Source: Chromatocurvus halotolerans (lineage in GTDB: Bacteria; Pseudomonadota; Gammaproteobacteria; Pseudomonadales; Halieaceae). Taken from it: a stretch of DNA of 64,000 bases. Shown one piece after another: positions 18,392-30,220 of this stretch. The stretch lies in the NCBI RefSeq assembly GCF_004340525.1, contig NZ_SLWX01000008.1, positions 1 through 64,000 of the forward strand, in the 5' to 3' direction. How positions within the stretch are numbered: the first letter of the stretch is position 1; each line of letters starts with the position of its first letter. The position numbers and the translations under genes are program-made. The notes under the pieces were generated by a model. That model ran no database searches and was not told the origin of the DNA. It saw only the letters and a program-made list of their open reading frames with translations.

Positions 18392-20179
18392 ATGGCCGGG
18401 CCCTCAGAGCACCCCTCTCCCTCATCTGAGCAGCTGTGGAAATATTTCCGCAATATCCTCGGTCCGGAACGTTCTTTCTACGGGTTGGCGCTGGCCTACG
18501 GTATCGGCATCTCCCTGCTTTCTCTGGCCACGCCGCTCTCTGTGCAGATGCTGATCAATACCGTGGCAAATATAGGTCTCGCGACGCCGCTTATCGTGCT
18601 TTCCGTGGGCATGTTCACGCTCCTGTTATTTGCCGGCGGCCTGAATGCGCTGCGCATTCACCTCATGGACATCTTCGGTCGGCGCTTCTATGCCCGGATC
18701 GTCTCGGAGATGGCGGTGCGGGCGGTCTATGCCCGCAATGCGTTCTTCGAGGACAACCGCAAGGGCGCCCTGTTCAATCGCTACTTCGATATCATGATCA
18801 TGCTCAAGCAGGTGCCCAATCTCCTGGTGGGCGGCTTTACCATACTGCTGCAGACGGTTGTGGGTTTCGTCCTGGTTTCCTCTTATCACCCGCTGCTGTT
18901 CATCTTTAACGGCGTGCTCACGCTGTTGATCTGGCTGGTGTGGGTGATCTGGGGCAAACGCGCCATCCGCAGCGCCATCGAACTGTCCCACCGCAAGCAC
19001 GTCAATGCGGCCTGGCTGGAAAGCATCGGCCGCTCCAATGACTGCTTCAAGAGTGAGCGTCACATCGAGGACGTGCTGTATCGCACTGACAGTAATACGC
19101 GCTATTACATGGATCAGCACGTTACCCACTTCCGCCATCATTTCTCGCAGACCTTGGCCTTCATCTTGATTTACGCCGCTGCCAGCGCCGCCTTGCTGGG
19201 GCTCGGTGGCTGGCTTGTCATTCAGGGGCAGCTCTCCCTCGGGCAGCTGGTGGCCGCCGAGCTGGTGCTGTCGGTGGTGTTCGTCGGCATTTCCCAGATG
19301 GGGATCTACCTGAGTTATTTCTATGATGTGTGCGCGGCAGTGGATGAGCTCACTCTGTTCATGGAGATCGAGCAGGAGCCGGCCACGGGCCCCCACGTCC
19401 GCTTATCGGGTCCGCCCACGCTGTCGTTTCATGAGGTCCAGGTGCAGGGCGGTGGCCAGTCGGTGATGCTGGATTGCGAAATACCGGCCGGCGCGCGGGT
19501 GGGTGTGTTTTCTGCAGGTCCCGCGGTGCAGCGGCTGGTCATTGAGCTGCTCAAGTCGCACTCCCGGCCTGATACCGGGACGCTGGAGCTTGCCGGTACG
19601 GACCTGCGTACCCTGCGACCCTTCGAGATCCGTCAGGAGATTATCGTGATCGACCGCCCCACGGTCGTGGAAGGCAGTCTGCGCAACTTCCTGCGCCTGA
19701 GTGCCGATGACGATAACGCCATTGACCCGGTCACCGCCATCCGGGTGGTTGGCCTTGAGCCCGCCATCTCTCACCTGCCGGATGGTCTCGACACCGAGGT
19801 CGCGTCAACCGGCTGGCCACTGAGCATCACCGAAACCCTGCAGCTGGCGCTGGCGGCAGCGATCATCGCGCGACCGCGTGTGCTGGTGCTGAGCCAGGCT
19901 TTCGACGCAGTACCGGAGGCGGCCCTGCTGACTTCACTGGAATTGCTGCAGGCACAGAAGCAGACAAGCGTGCTGTATTTTTCCAGCAAGCTGGCGGATT
20001 TCGGATTCAGCCACTACCTGTACCTTGGCAGCCAGTCGCAGCATCTGTACGAGGACTACGACAGCATGTGCGAGTTTCACCAGCTGGCGCCCACGGCGCT
20101 GCGGGCCCCCACGGAAGGCGGGTCGCTACTGCCGGAAACACCCGCCGCCACGCCGGCAGATGATCGGGAGAACCGCTGA
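18392..20179 (+). CDS. ABC exporter-like protein with degenerate nucleotide-binding domain
   Basis: The 595-residue protein has a six-helix type-1 exporter membrane domain (hydrophobic segments about 33-60, 63-85, 143-165, 167-188, 253-275, 284-310) followed by a domain colinear with an ABC ATPase (about 344-555). Every catalytic motif of that domain is altered. The Walker A position reads GVFSAGPAVQR (371-381) with no Lys; the Q-loop position EIIVIDR; the signature LSITETLQ (477-484) instead of LSGGQ; the Walker B position VLVLSQAFDA with no Asp-Glu; the H-loop position LYFSSK with no His. The frame is uninterrupted and beta-strand-like spacing is kept, so this is not an ordinary pseudogene. 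HlyD and TolC-type genes follow with no gap. It may be ATP-independent, or pair with an active half-transporter encoded elsewhere; both are inference. Confidence 0.85.
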   Translation: MAGPSEHPSPSSEQLWKYFRNILGPERSFYGLALAYGIGISLLSLATPLSVQMLINTVANIGLATPLIVLSVGMFTLLLFAGGLNALRIHLMDIFGRRFYARIVSEMAVRAVYARNAFFEDNRKGALFNRYFDIMIMLKQVPNLLVGGFTILLQTVVGFVLVSSYHPLLFIFNGVLTLLIWLVWVIWGKRAIRSAIELSHRKHVNAAWLESIGRSNDCFKSERHIEDVLYRTDSNTRYYMDQHVTHFRHHFSQTLAFILIYAAASAALLGLGGWLVIQGQLSLGQLVAAELVLSVVFVGISQMGIYLSYFYDVCAAVDELTLFMEIEQEPATGPHVRLSGPPTLSFHEVQVQGGGQSVMLDCEIPAGARVGVFSAGPAVQRLVIELLKSHSRPDTGTLELAGTDLRTLRPFEIRQEIIVIDRPTVVEGSLRNFLRLSADDDNAIDPVTAIRVVGLEPAISHLPDGLDTEVASTGWPLSITETLQLALAAAIIARPRVLVLSQAFDAVPEAALLTSLELLQAQKQTSVLYFSSKLADFGFSHYLYLGSQSQHLYEDYDSMCEFHQLAPTALRAPTEGGSLLPETPAATPADDRENR

Positions 20180-21217
20180 ATGGCTTCTCTCGACTATCAT
20201 CAGGACAAGTTCACCACGCTGGCGTCGATTCGCACGCCGCGGGTAATGCGCCGCGTCGGCCTGCTCATTGCCTTTGTGCTTGTGATATTGCCGCCGATAA
20301 TGATCTACGTGCCCTGGGTGCAGACCGCAATGGGGTCGGGAGCCGTGACGGCAATCAATCCCAATGACCGCATGCAGGAAATCAACGCCCTTGTGCCCGG
20401 ACGCATTCAGGAGTGGTATGTTCGCGACGGCAGTCGCGTCAGTGTTGGCGATCCCATCGTGCGTATCGTGGACAATGATCCCCAGCTGATCGAGCGTTTA
20501 CAGGCCGAGCGATCACAGGTTATTGCACAGCTGACCGCAGCGGAGACGGCGCTGGAAATCGCGCAGATAGACCGGCGCCGCACCGAGGAACTGCTGGCAG
20601 AGGGACTGGCGGCCCGCCGCGATCTTGAACAGGCGCGTATCCGCATCGAGGAGTTGCGCTCGCAGGTGGCTGCGGCCTCCGCCGAGGTAAGCCGTGTTGA
20701 TGTGCGTCTGTCCCGCCAGTCCATGCAGATCGTGCGTGCCCCACGCGATGGCGTCATCCTTCGCGTCAATGCCGGTGATGCCGCCACCATGGTATCCATG
20801 GGGCAGGTGGTGGCCACCTTTGTCCCGGACGACGTGGAGCGCGCCGTGGAACTGTTTGTGGATGGCATGGACGTGTCCCTGATCCGCGAGGGCGCGCCGG
20901 TGCGTCTGCAGTTCGAGGGCTGGCCCGTGGTGCAGATCAGCGGCTGGCCGTCCAAAGCGGTAGGCACCTTCGGTGGCCGGGTGGTTGCCATTGATGCATC
21001 TGCCCAGGCCAACGGCCGTTTCCGGGTGCTTGTCGAGCAGGACCCGGATGATGAGAACGAATGGCCGGACCGGCGTTACGTCCGTTTTGGCGCCAAGGCG
21101 CGCGGCTGGGTGCTGCTCGACGAGGTCTCCGTCGGCTACGAGATGTGGCGTCGCATGAACAACTTCCCGCCGAATTTTCCGGTGGATGGGCAGGCGCCGG
21201 TCCGGGGGGGCGGCTGA
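20180..21217 (+). CDS. HlyD/EmrA-type membrane-fusion adaptor
   Basis: The 345-residue protein has a short cytoplasmic N-terminus and one membrane anchor (about 25-46). A split lipoyl half-motif (EINALVPGRIQEWYVRDGSR) and a periplasmic alpha-hairpin of about 96-180 follow, the latter rich in Gln, Arg and Ala (LLAEGLAARRDLEQARIRIE). The second lipoyl half is at APRDGVILRVNAGDAATMVS, then beta-barrel domains. It should bridge the inner-membrane component to the TolC-like channel. Its ATG begins immediately after the stop of the degenerate ABC gene and its stop overlaps the next ATG, so the three genes form one translational unit. Confidence 0.9.
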   Translation: MASLDYHQDKFTTLASIRTPRVMRRVGLLIAFVLVILPPIMIYVPWVQTAMGSGAVTAINPNDRMQEINALVPGRIQEWYVRDGSRVSVGDPIVRIVDNDPQLIERLQAERSQVIAQLTAAETALEIAQIDRRRTEELLAEGLAARRDLEQARIRIEELRSQVAAASAEVSRVDVRLSRQSMQIVRAPRDGVILRVNAGDAATMVSMGQVVATFVPDDVERAVELFVDGMDVSLIREGAPVRLQFEGWPVVQISGWPSKAVGTFGGRVVAIDASAQANGRFRVLVEQDPDDENEWPDRRYVRFGAKARGWVLLDEVSVGYEMWRRMNNFPPNFPVDGQAPVRGGG

Positions 21218-22644
21218 TGCTGCCCAGAACCCTGCTGATTCTGTGGTGTTTTCTGGCAGCGCCGTCGCAGGCGCAGGTGGCGGCAGCTGACGCGCTGGAG
21301 CCGGAGGACGTTCTCGCGTCTTCCGCGGAGCATTTCCCGGGCATTCTGGAAAGTCTGGCCCAGCGTCGGGTCGCGGAAGGTCGCGTTACGGAAGCCCGGG
21401 GCGCATTCGATCTGGTGTTCTCTGCCGACAGCTTTGGCCGGGTGAACGGATTCTACGATGGCACTAGCGTCGAGGGTGGCGCGCGCAAGGCCCTCAGGCC
21501 TCTCGGCGCCAGCATTTACAGCAAGTACTCCGTGTCCGATGGCTCGTTTCCCGTATACGAGGATCAGTATTTCACTAACAACGGTGGTGATCTCAAGGTT
21601 GGTGTCCTGTTCAGCCTGCTGCGTGATCGGGATATCGATGCGCGGCGTTTCGCCGAGACCGACAGCGAGCTGGCGCTGGGTCAGGCCGATCTGGAGCTGC
21701 TGTTGACCCGAATCGGGGTGCAGCAGCGCGCGCTCGCGGCCTACTGGCACTGGGTGGCGATGGGTCAGCAGCTGACTGTCTACCGCGATTTGCTGGACAT
21801 TGCGCTGACCCGGGAAAAAGCACTGGAAGTCGAGGTGCGCACCGGCCGCCGCGCGGAGATTTTTCTCACCGAAAATCGCCAGAACATCACGCGGCGACAG
21901 ACGCTGGTGACCCGGGCCGAGCGCGATTTTCGGGTGGCGGCCAACCAGCTGGCGTTTTTCCTCCGCGACGACGACGGCCAGCCGCGCGTGCCGGAGGCTG
22001 AGCGCCTACCCTCCAGTGACGCGATCAAGGACGTCTCGGAGCCCGCTGGCGCGCCCGACATGGACGTGAGCTCCATTCTGTCGAAACGTCCTGAACTCAA
22101 TATCGTCGAGACCGCCATGCGTCGGGCGTCGCGCGAAGTCGCACTGTCGGAGAACAACCTTCTGCCCCGACTGGACCTGAAGTTTGAACTGGCGGAGCCT
22201 TTTGGCAGCATCGGCGAAGGTGGGCCGTCGCGGGACACCCGGGATGCCATTGTCGGCTTTACGTTCTCTGTTCCCCTGGAGCAGCGAGCGGCAAAGGGTC
22301 GCCTGTCCCAGGCCCGGGCACGGCTGGATGCACTGGAGCAGGAGCGTCGCCAGCTGGAGGATCGTATCGAGCTGGAACTGCGGAATATTCTGCTGGAACT
22401 CAATGTCGCCCGCCGGCTGATGCAGCTGGCGGCCCTTGAGGTAGAACAGTCCGAAACCATGCGCAGGGCAGAGCAGCGGCGTTTTGAGCAGGGTGCGAGT
22501 GATTTTTTTGTGGTCAATGTGCGGGAAGAGACGGCCGCAGACGCGCGCGTCCGGTATTATGATGCCTATCGGGCCGCACAGCTGGCGCAGGCGGAGTTTC
22601 ATGCCGCAACGGTGAACCTGGAGCGCCTGGGGCTGGTCCAATAG
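21217..22644 (+). CDS. TolC-family outer-membrane efflux protein
   Basis: This 475-residue protein has a signal peptide (MLPRTLLILWCFLAAPSQA) and the repeated long alpha-helical pattern of TolC channels (for example QARARLDALEQERRQLEDRI and VEQSETMRRAEQRRFEQGAS). The C-terminal FFVVNVREETAADARVRYYD is the usual conserved helix start. It should form the trimeric outer-membrane conduit for the preceding HlyD/ABC pair. The start is the ATG in TGATG overlapping the HlyD stop; longer in-frame starts lie inside hlyD and lack signal-peptide character. Confidence 0.9.
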   Translation: MLPRTLLILWCFLAAPSQAQVAAADALEPEDVLASSAEHFPGILESLAQRRVAEGRVTEARGAFDLVFSADSFGRVNGFYDGTSVEGGARKALRPLGASIYSKYSVSDGSFPVYEDQYFTNNGGDLKVGVLFSLLRDRDIDARRFAETDSELALGQADLELLLTRIGVQQRALAAYWHWVAMGQQLTVYRDLLDIALTREKALEVEVRTGRRAEIFLTENRQNITRRQTLVTRAERDFRVAANQLAFFLRDDDGQPRVPEAERLPSSDAIKDVSEPAGAPDMDVSSILSKRPELNIVETAMRRASREVALSENNLLPRLDLKFELAEPFGSIGEGGPSRDTRDAIVGFTFSVPLEQRAAKGRLSQARARLDALEQERRQLEDRIELELRNILLELNVARRLMQLAALEVEQSETMRRAEQRRFEQGASDFFVVNVREETAADARVRYYDAYRAAQLAQAEFHAATVNLERLGLVQ

Positions 22645-22651
22645 CCGATTG

Positions 22652-22669
22652 CGACGGCGGTTGCCGTCG
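22652..22669 (+). terminator. hairpin after the tolC-like gene
   Basis: CGACGGC-GGTT-GCCGTCG is a perfect 7-bp stem with a four-base loop, eight bases after the stop codon. No T tract follows, so it may only stabilise the 3' end or assist Rho-dependent termination. Confidence 0.4.
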
Positions 22670-22691
22670 GGTCCGCTGTGGCGCCGGGCGG

Positions 22692-22721
22692 CTGACCCAC
22701 CCCACTGGCAAGGTGTATGAT
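22692..22721 (+). promoter_or_regulatory. candidate sigma-70 promoter of the OmpA lipoprotein gene
   Basis: CTGACC (22692-22697) and TATGAT (22716-22721) are separated by 18 bp, matching four and five of six consensus positions. Transcription would start about 70 bases before the ATG at 22798. Confidence 0.4.
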
Positions 22722-22797
22722 AGGCCCCATGATCGGCACAGACTTCTGGGTGCACAGTGACAATCTGGTATCCCAACACAATGAAAAAGGATTTTTT

Positions 22798-23574
22798 ATG
22801 AACACCACGACGAGAATCACGCTGTTGGCACCGCTGCTGCTGGTGCTCGGCGCCTGCAGCAACCTCACCGAGCGGCAGATGGAAACCTGTGTTGTCGGGC
22901 TGACGACGGCCGGTGGTGTGATCGGCGCTGCCAGTTCGGGTGGCACGGGCGTGCTGCCCGGAGCGATGATCGGTACCGGTATTTCCCTGATCAGCTGCGA
23001 ACAGGGACAGGAGGCCCCCGCGCCGCGTCAGGCACCGCCACCCGCAGACAGCGACGGAGACGGGGTGCCCGACGACAGGGATCGCTGCCCCCGAACCCCG
23101 GCCGGTGTCGACGTCGACGGTCGTGGCTGCCCGGTAGATGGTGACCGTGATGGTGTTGCCGACTACCTCGATCAGTGTGCCGGGACACCGGCGGGCGTCA
23201 AGGTGGACGAGATTGGCTGTCCGATAAAGGACGAGGTGGTTCTGACCATCAACCGACTGGGCTTCGCCTTTGACAGTGCTGAACTCGACCGGTCATCCAA
23301 GGCGGCGCTGGATCGGGCTGTCGAGGTCATCAAGTCGCACAGTGAAGTGGTGAACATGAATGTGGTTGGCCACACCGACAGCCGCGGTGACGAGGAGTAC
23401 AACCAGAAGCTGTCGGAGCGTCGCGCTGCCGCCGTTGTCGATTATCTGGTGTCCAAGGGCGTCAGTCGCAGTAGCCTGAGCTCTTCCGGCAAAGGCGAGT
23501 CAGAGCCCATGGCCAGCAATGACACGGACGACGGCCGTGCGCAGAACCGACGTGTGGAACTGGTGGTCGAGTAA
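22798..23574 (+). CDS. OmpA-family lipoprotein with thrombospondin type-3 repeats
   Basis: The 258-residue precursor has a lipobox LVLGAC (Cys20), a Gly-rich segment at about 30-60 and two calcium-binding TSP3-type repeats (DSDGDGVPDDRDRCP and DGDRDGVADYLDQCA). An OmpA C-terminal peptidoglycan-binding domain follows at about 150-258 (VVGHTDSRGDEEYNQKLSER). It should be anchored in the outer membrane by lipid and grip peptidoglycan, supporting envelope integrity. ATG 22798 has AAAAAGGA upstream; a longer in-frame frame from 22717 would bury the lipobox. It follows the exporter operon by 153 bp but has its own promoter candidate. Confidence 0.92.
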   Translation: MNTTTRITLLAPLLLVLGACSNLTERQMETCVVGLTTAGGVIGAASSGGTGVLPGAMIGTGISLISCEQGQEAPAPRQAPPPADSDGDGVPDDRDRCPRTPAGVDVDGRGCPVDGDRDGVADYLDQCAGTPAGVKVDEIGCPIKDEVVLTINRLGFAFDSAELDRSSKAALDRAVEVIKSHSEVVNMNVVGHTDSRGDEEYNQKLSERRAAAVVDYLVSKGVSRSSLSSSGKGESEPMASNDTDDGRAQNRRVELVVE

Positions 23575-23708
23575 CCGTCTGCACGGCGGCAATCGTTCGC
23601 TGGCGGCGTTGGCGTGTTGCCTTCCCGGAAGGCCAGGCCAGCACACGGAACTGTGCCGGGTGCAGAGGCCAGCGTCTGATCGCAGCTTCTGCACTCTGCC
23701 TGCTGCTG

Positions 23709-24167
23709 ATGCAGCCGGCCTGGGCGACCACGGTCTATCGTTCTGTCGGCAACAATGGCGAGGTGCTTTTCAGCGATCAGCCACCGGCGTCCGGGACGGA
23801 GTCAGAGGTGATGCACGTCGCAGCAGGCGCTGCGACGGCAGATGCCGCGGCGCGTCTGCGGGAGTTGCGCCTGACCACCCGGCGTATGGTGGAGGCACGC
23901 CGCGAACGCGAAGCCGAGCGTGCGGCGGCCAGACCGCCGACCATTCGCTACACCACGAATCGCGACTTTCCTGCCCGGCAGACAGCCACATCGCCACAGC
24001 CCGCGCCGGTGCTGTGGATCAATCCCCGTCTGCGCGGTATGTATCCGGGTCCACTGCGGTATCCGCAGCACCGACCCGTCTCGCCAGTCCGGGTGCCCCC
24101 GGGCTTTCAGGTAATTCAGCCAGGCAACCGGCAGCTGATGCGCCCCATTGTGTCCTCGCGTGACTGA
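23709..24167 (+). CDS. DUF4124-like secreted protein, start uncertain
   Basis: From ATG 23709 the frame gives 152 residues beginning MQPAWATTVYRSVGNNGEVL and then FSDQPP, the DUF4124 N-terminal pattern usually found right after a signal peptide. An Arg/Glu-rich helix follows (about 45-75), then a Pro-rich tail. The hydrophobic stretch LIAASALCLLL is encoded in frame just before the ATG but no ATG or GTG starts it. CTG at 23676, with AGAGG at 23664-23668, would give a complete signal peptide, so a non-standard start is likely. Function is unknown; such proteins are periplasmic. Confidence 0.65.
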   Translation: MQPAWATTVYRSVGNNGEVLFSDQPPASGTESEVMHVAAGAATADAAARLRELRLTTRRMVEARREREAERAAARPPTIRYTTNRDFPARQTATSPQPAPVLWINPRLRGMYPGPLRYPQHRPVSPVRVPPGFQVIQPGNRQLMRPIVSSRD

Positions 24168-24233
24168 TGCGTGCCCCGGGTCACCGATCCGTGGTGTGCC
24201 CTGTCCCGACCTCCGAACCGGAGAGAACCCCCG

Positions 24234-25637
24234 ATGCCGACCGTAACCTGCTTTGGTGCCGCCCGCGAGGTCACCGGCTCCTGCCATCTCCTTGAGGCCG
24301 CTGGCGTCGGGCGCTTCCTGCTTGACTGCGGCATGCACCAGGGCGGAGATGCCGTGGAGCGCGTGCAGGACGAGACCTTTGCCTTCGATCCGGCGTCCCT
24401 GGATGCGGTAATACTCTCCCATGCGCACCTGGACCACTCGGGCTTGCTGCCCCGGCTGTTGCATGAGGGTTTCACCGGGCCGCTGTTATGCACCGAGGCC
24501 ACGGCGGAGCTGCTGGTGATCATGCTCAAGGATGCCGCGGGTCTTTACCTGCGTGATCTCGAGCGTGCCAATCTGCGTAACCGGCGTCGCGGCCGCGGGG
24601 AGATCGCGCCCAGGTACACGATGGAGGATGTAGACGCGGTTATCCGGTCCTGTCAGGGCTATGCGTACCATCAGAGCGTTGCGCTGGCCGACGGCGCCAG
24701 TCTGGTCTTTCACGATGCCGGCCATATTCTCGGATCTGCCATTATCGAGATCCGCTGTGTGGAGGCGGGTGAACCGCGCACCCTGGTGTACTCGGGGGAT
24801 CTTGGCAAGACGGATTCTGTCCTGATGCGTCGGCCGGCCACCCTGCAGCATGCCGATCTGGTCATGATGGAGAGCACCTACGGCGATCGTGAGCATCGCA
24901 CGGAAATCGACACGCTGGCGGAATTCCGGGGAATACTGCATGACACCTGGGCGCGGGGCGGTAATGTCATGATTCCCGCGTTTGCCGTGGGTCGCACCCA
25001 GGAGATTCTGTTTCATCTCGGCTGCCTGTACCATGCGGGCGAACTCGACGACTGGCAGGTGTTTCTGGACAGTCCCATGGCCATTGCCGTCACCGAGACC
25101 TACAACAACTGGCTGAGGCTGCTTGACGATACCGACAGGAAAGCCCTCGAAGCCGCGGACCGCGCCTCTCTGGAAACCTTTCTGCCGACGCTGCGGCTGA
25201 CCCCGGATACGGAACAGTCGATGGCCATCAACCGTATAAAGTCAGGCGCGATCATCATTGCCGGCAGCGGCATGTGCACCGGCGGGCGCATCCGGCATCA
25301 CATCAAGCAGCGTATCTGGGACGAGCGCAACACCCTCATCTTTGCCGGTTTTCAGGCACGTGGCACGCTCGGACGTCTGCTGGTGGACGGCATACGCAAG
25401 ATCCGCCTGTTTCAGGACGAGTTCGTGGTCAAGGCACAGATAGAAACCCTGGGTGGGCTGTCCGCCCATGCCGGGCAGAGTGAACTCGTGGCATGGTTGT
25501 CCGCCTTTGAGGGGCGTCCCGCGACGGTGCTGGTACACGGCGAGGCCTCGGCGCAGATCGCGCTGGCCGAGCGTCTCCAGACCGAGCTGGGAATCGAGGC
25601 CGGCATCCCGGAGCGCGGCGAGGTTATTACTTTCTGA
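24234..25637 (+). CDS. MBL-fold beta-CASP metallohydrolase (RNA-processing type)
   Basis: The 467-residue protein has the metallo-beta-lactamase HxHxDH motif SHAHLDHSG (His63, His65, Asp67, His68), further metal ligands in FHDAGHILGSA and YSGDLG, and a beta-CASP insertion. The C-terminal signature region is GGLSAHAGQSELVAWL and VLVHGEASAQIALAERL. It resembles the CPSF/Ysh1-like bacterial group (TTHA0252), which act as RNA endo- or exonucleases in the cytosol. The ATG at 24234 is preceded by GGAGAGA and matches the family start PTVTCFGAAREVTGSC. It converges with glgA, leaving 20 bp and no terminator I can identify. Confidence 0.9.
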   Translation: MPTVTCFGAAREVTGSCHLLEAAGVGRFLLDCGMHQGGDAVERVQDETFAFDPASLDAVILSHAHLDHSGLLPRLLHEGFTGPLLCTEATAELLVIMLKDAAGLYLRDLERANLRNRRRGRGEIAPRYTMEDVDAVIRSCQGYAYHQSVALADGASLVFHDAGHILGSAIIEIRCVEAGEPRTLVYSGDLGKTDSVLMRRPATLQHADLVMMESTYGDREHRTEIDTLAEFRGILHDTWARGGNVMIPAFAVGRTQEILFHLGCLYHAGELDDWQVFLDSPMAIAVTETYNNWLRLLDDTDRKALEAADRASLETFLPTLRLTPDTEQSMAINRIKSGAIIIAGSGMCTGGRIRHHIKQRIWDERNTLIFAGFQARGTLGRLLVDGIRKIRLFQDEFVVKAQIETLGGLSAHAGQSELVAWLSAFEGRPATVLVHGEASAQIALAERLQTELGIEAGIPERGEVITF

Positions 25638-25657
25638 GCTCGCTGCGCCTGCCGGCT

Positions 25658-27259
25658 TTATTGACTTTCCGGCGACGCCGGCAGTAGCGGGCGATACAGC
25701 ATCTCGCCGTAGGCCAGCGCGGCGCGTCCCCAGGGAAAGCGCTCCGCCGCGGCGCCGGCACGGATCCTGCGATAGGCATCGGGCTGCCCGCGCAGGCAGT
25801 CAAGTGCCTCGCCCAGACGCATGAGCAGCGCCTGTTCCGCGCCAACGTCGGCATCCGCCGCGAAAACAAAGCCAGTTTCCCCATCTTGGACGGTATCCAC
25901 CAGCCCCCCTACGGCATTGACCAGGCAGGGTTGACCCTCCCGCATGGCCAGCATCTGACTGATGCCGCAGGGCTCGAACGTGCTCGGCATAAGGAACAGA
26001 TCGCCGGCGGCATACAGGGCATCGGCCAGCGCGTCCGAGTACCCACAGAGGAACAGCAGATTGTCACGCTCGCTGGCGAGCCGTGTCAGGGTCATTTCCA
26101 GTGTCGGGTCGCCACTGCCCAGCATCACGCAGAGGCCGTCATCCCCCAGCGCATCCAGCGCGTGTTCAAGGCACAGTCGTCCGTCGGGCATGACAGAGCA
26201 CAGGAGGCCGAGTTTCTGGTCGGTGAGCCGGCCCACAGAGGTCAGTAGTGCCTGTGGACGGGGTTGTCTCCCCGCCAGCCAAAGGTCGAGCTGATGCAGC
26301 GCAAGGACATGGCTGCTGTGTGCCTCTGCGGTCCTGCCGATCCAGCGCCGCACGTCGCGTCGCGCAAGCGCAAGGGTGTCAGCGAATGTCGCAGGGGGGG
26401 GTGCCACATCGGGGTAGTCGCAGCCATTCAGTATGCCGACGAGGCGGCCCTCATGCCGCGCATTGCGCAGATCCGCCTGCAGGCCGCAGCCGAAGTCGCT
26501 ATCAGGGTCGCAGATCTCTTCGGCATACTGCGGTGATACTGCGTGCACCCGGCCGCAGAGGGCAATGGCCGCGCGCATCGGGTTATAGCAGTCTCGGTAG
26601 CGCGGATCGATTGCCGACGGCGGCAGGTGCGGCAGTGACGGAAACCAGGAGAACAGTGCCGACTCGTCGCCGCTCAGTGGCCGGATCCCCTGCAGTGCCA
26701 GGTTGTGAATCGTGTAGACCAGGGGAATGTCGGCGATGGCCGCATAGACGGGATCGGTGTGCAGCAATAGCGCAAACAGTGCGCTGTGCCAGTCGTGCAG
26801 GTGGATGATGTCGGGACGTGGGATAACGCCGTCCGTAATGGCGGCAGCGGCAGCGGCACAGAACAGGGCGAAGCGGCTGCCATCCGTGGCGAAGGGTCGT
26901 CCCGGATCATCATCGACATAGATGCGCGCCGGCCCTGCGCTGCTGAAGAGCGGATGCTCCAGCGCCAGGCAGCTGACGCCGGCGGTCCCGGTCCGGGACG
27001 GCACCCGGTGCAGGGAGACGCGTTCCCGCTGCCCGCGGAACACCGTCTGCAGCGTGTCGATCCGTGTGGCGCCTGGCAGGCGGCTGAAATGGCCATAGCC
27101 TGGGGTCAGCACGGTGACCGAGTGCTCAAGCGCGGCGAGGGCGCCCGGGGCATCGCGGATCACATCGCCGATGCCGCCGACCTTGCCGCCGGGCAGTGCA
27201 CCGTTCTCGGCGGCCAGCATCAGGATATTCAGGGCTTTTTCGCCCTGGCGTGAACGCAT
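25658..27259 (-). CDS. glgA: glycogen synthase
   Basis: This 533-residue GT5 enzyme elongates alpha-1,4-glucan from ADP-glucose. The N-terminal substrate loop is GGKVGGIGDVIRD rather than the common KTGGLADV, a variant seen in a subset of gammaproteobacterial GlgA. The catalytic C-terminal region reads MPSTFEPCGISQMLAMREGQ. Also visible are IIHLHDWHSAL and VGILNGCDY. It is the last gene of the glgX-glgP-glgC-pgm-glgA operon, starting 11 bases after pgm. ADP-glucose specificity is inferred from the neighbouring glgC. Confidence 0.92.
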   Translation of the reverse strand: MRSRQGEKALNILMLAAENGALPGGKVGGIGDVIRDAPGALAALEHSVTVLTPGYGHFSRLPGATRIDTLQTVFRGQRERVSLHRVPSRTGTAGVSCLALEHPLFSSAGPARIYVDDDPGRPFATDGSRFALFCAAAAAAITDGVIPRPDIIHLHDWHSALFALLLHTDPVYAAIADIPLVYTIHNLALQGIRPLSGDESALFSWFPSLPHLPPSAIDPRYRDCYNPMRAAIALCGRVHAVSPQYAEEICDPDSDFGCGLQADLRNARHEGRLVGILNGCDYPDVAPPPATFADTLALARRDVRRWIGRTAEAHSSHVLALHQLDLWLAGRQPRPQALLTSVGRLTDQKLGLLCSVMPDGRLCLEHALDALGDDGLCVMLGSGDPTLEMTLTRLASERDNLLFLCGYSDALADALYAAGDLFLMPSTFEPCGISQMLAMREGQPCLVNAVGGLVDTVQDGETGFVFAADADVGAEQALLMRLGEALDCLRGQPDAYRRIRAGAAAERFPWGRAALAYGEMLYRPLLPASPESQ

Positions 27260-27270
27260 GAACTGCAGGC

Positions 27271-30194
<2,924 letters not shown>

Positions 30195-30220
30195 GCATCA
30201 CACCCTGTTTCTCCCGATGG

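Noticed and set aside
18392-20179. Degenerate ABC gene as a simple pseudogene
   Set aside because: There is no stop or frameshift in 595 codons, the ribosome site is good, and it is tightly coupled to intact downstream genes.
24171-24233. N-terminal extension of the MBL-fold protein
   Set aside because: The added residues are not family-like, and GGAGAGA marks the ATG at 24234.
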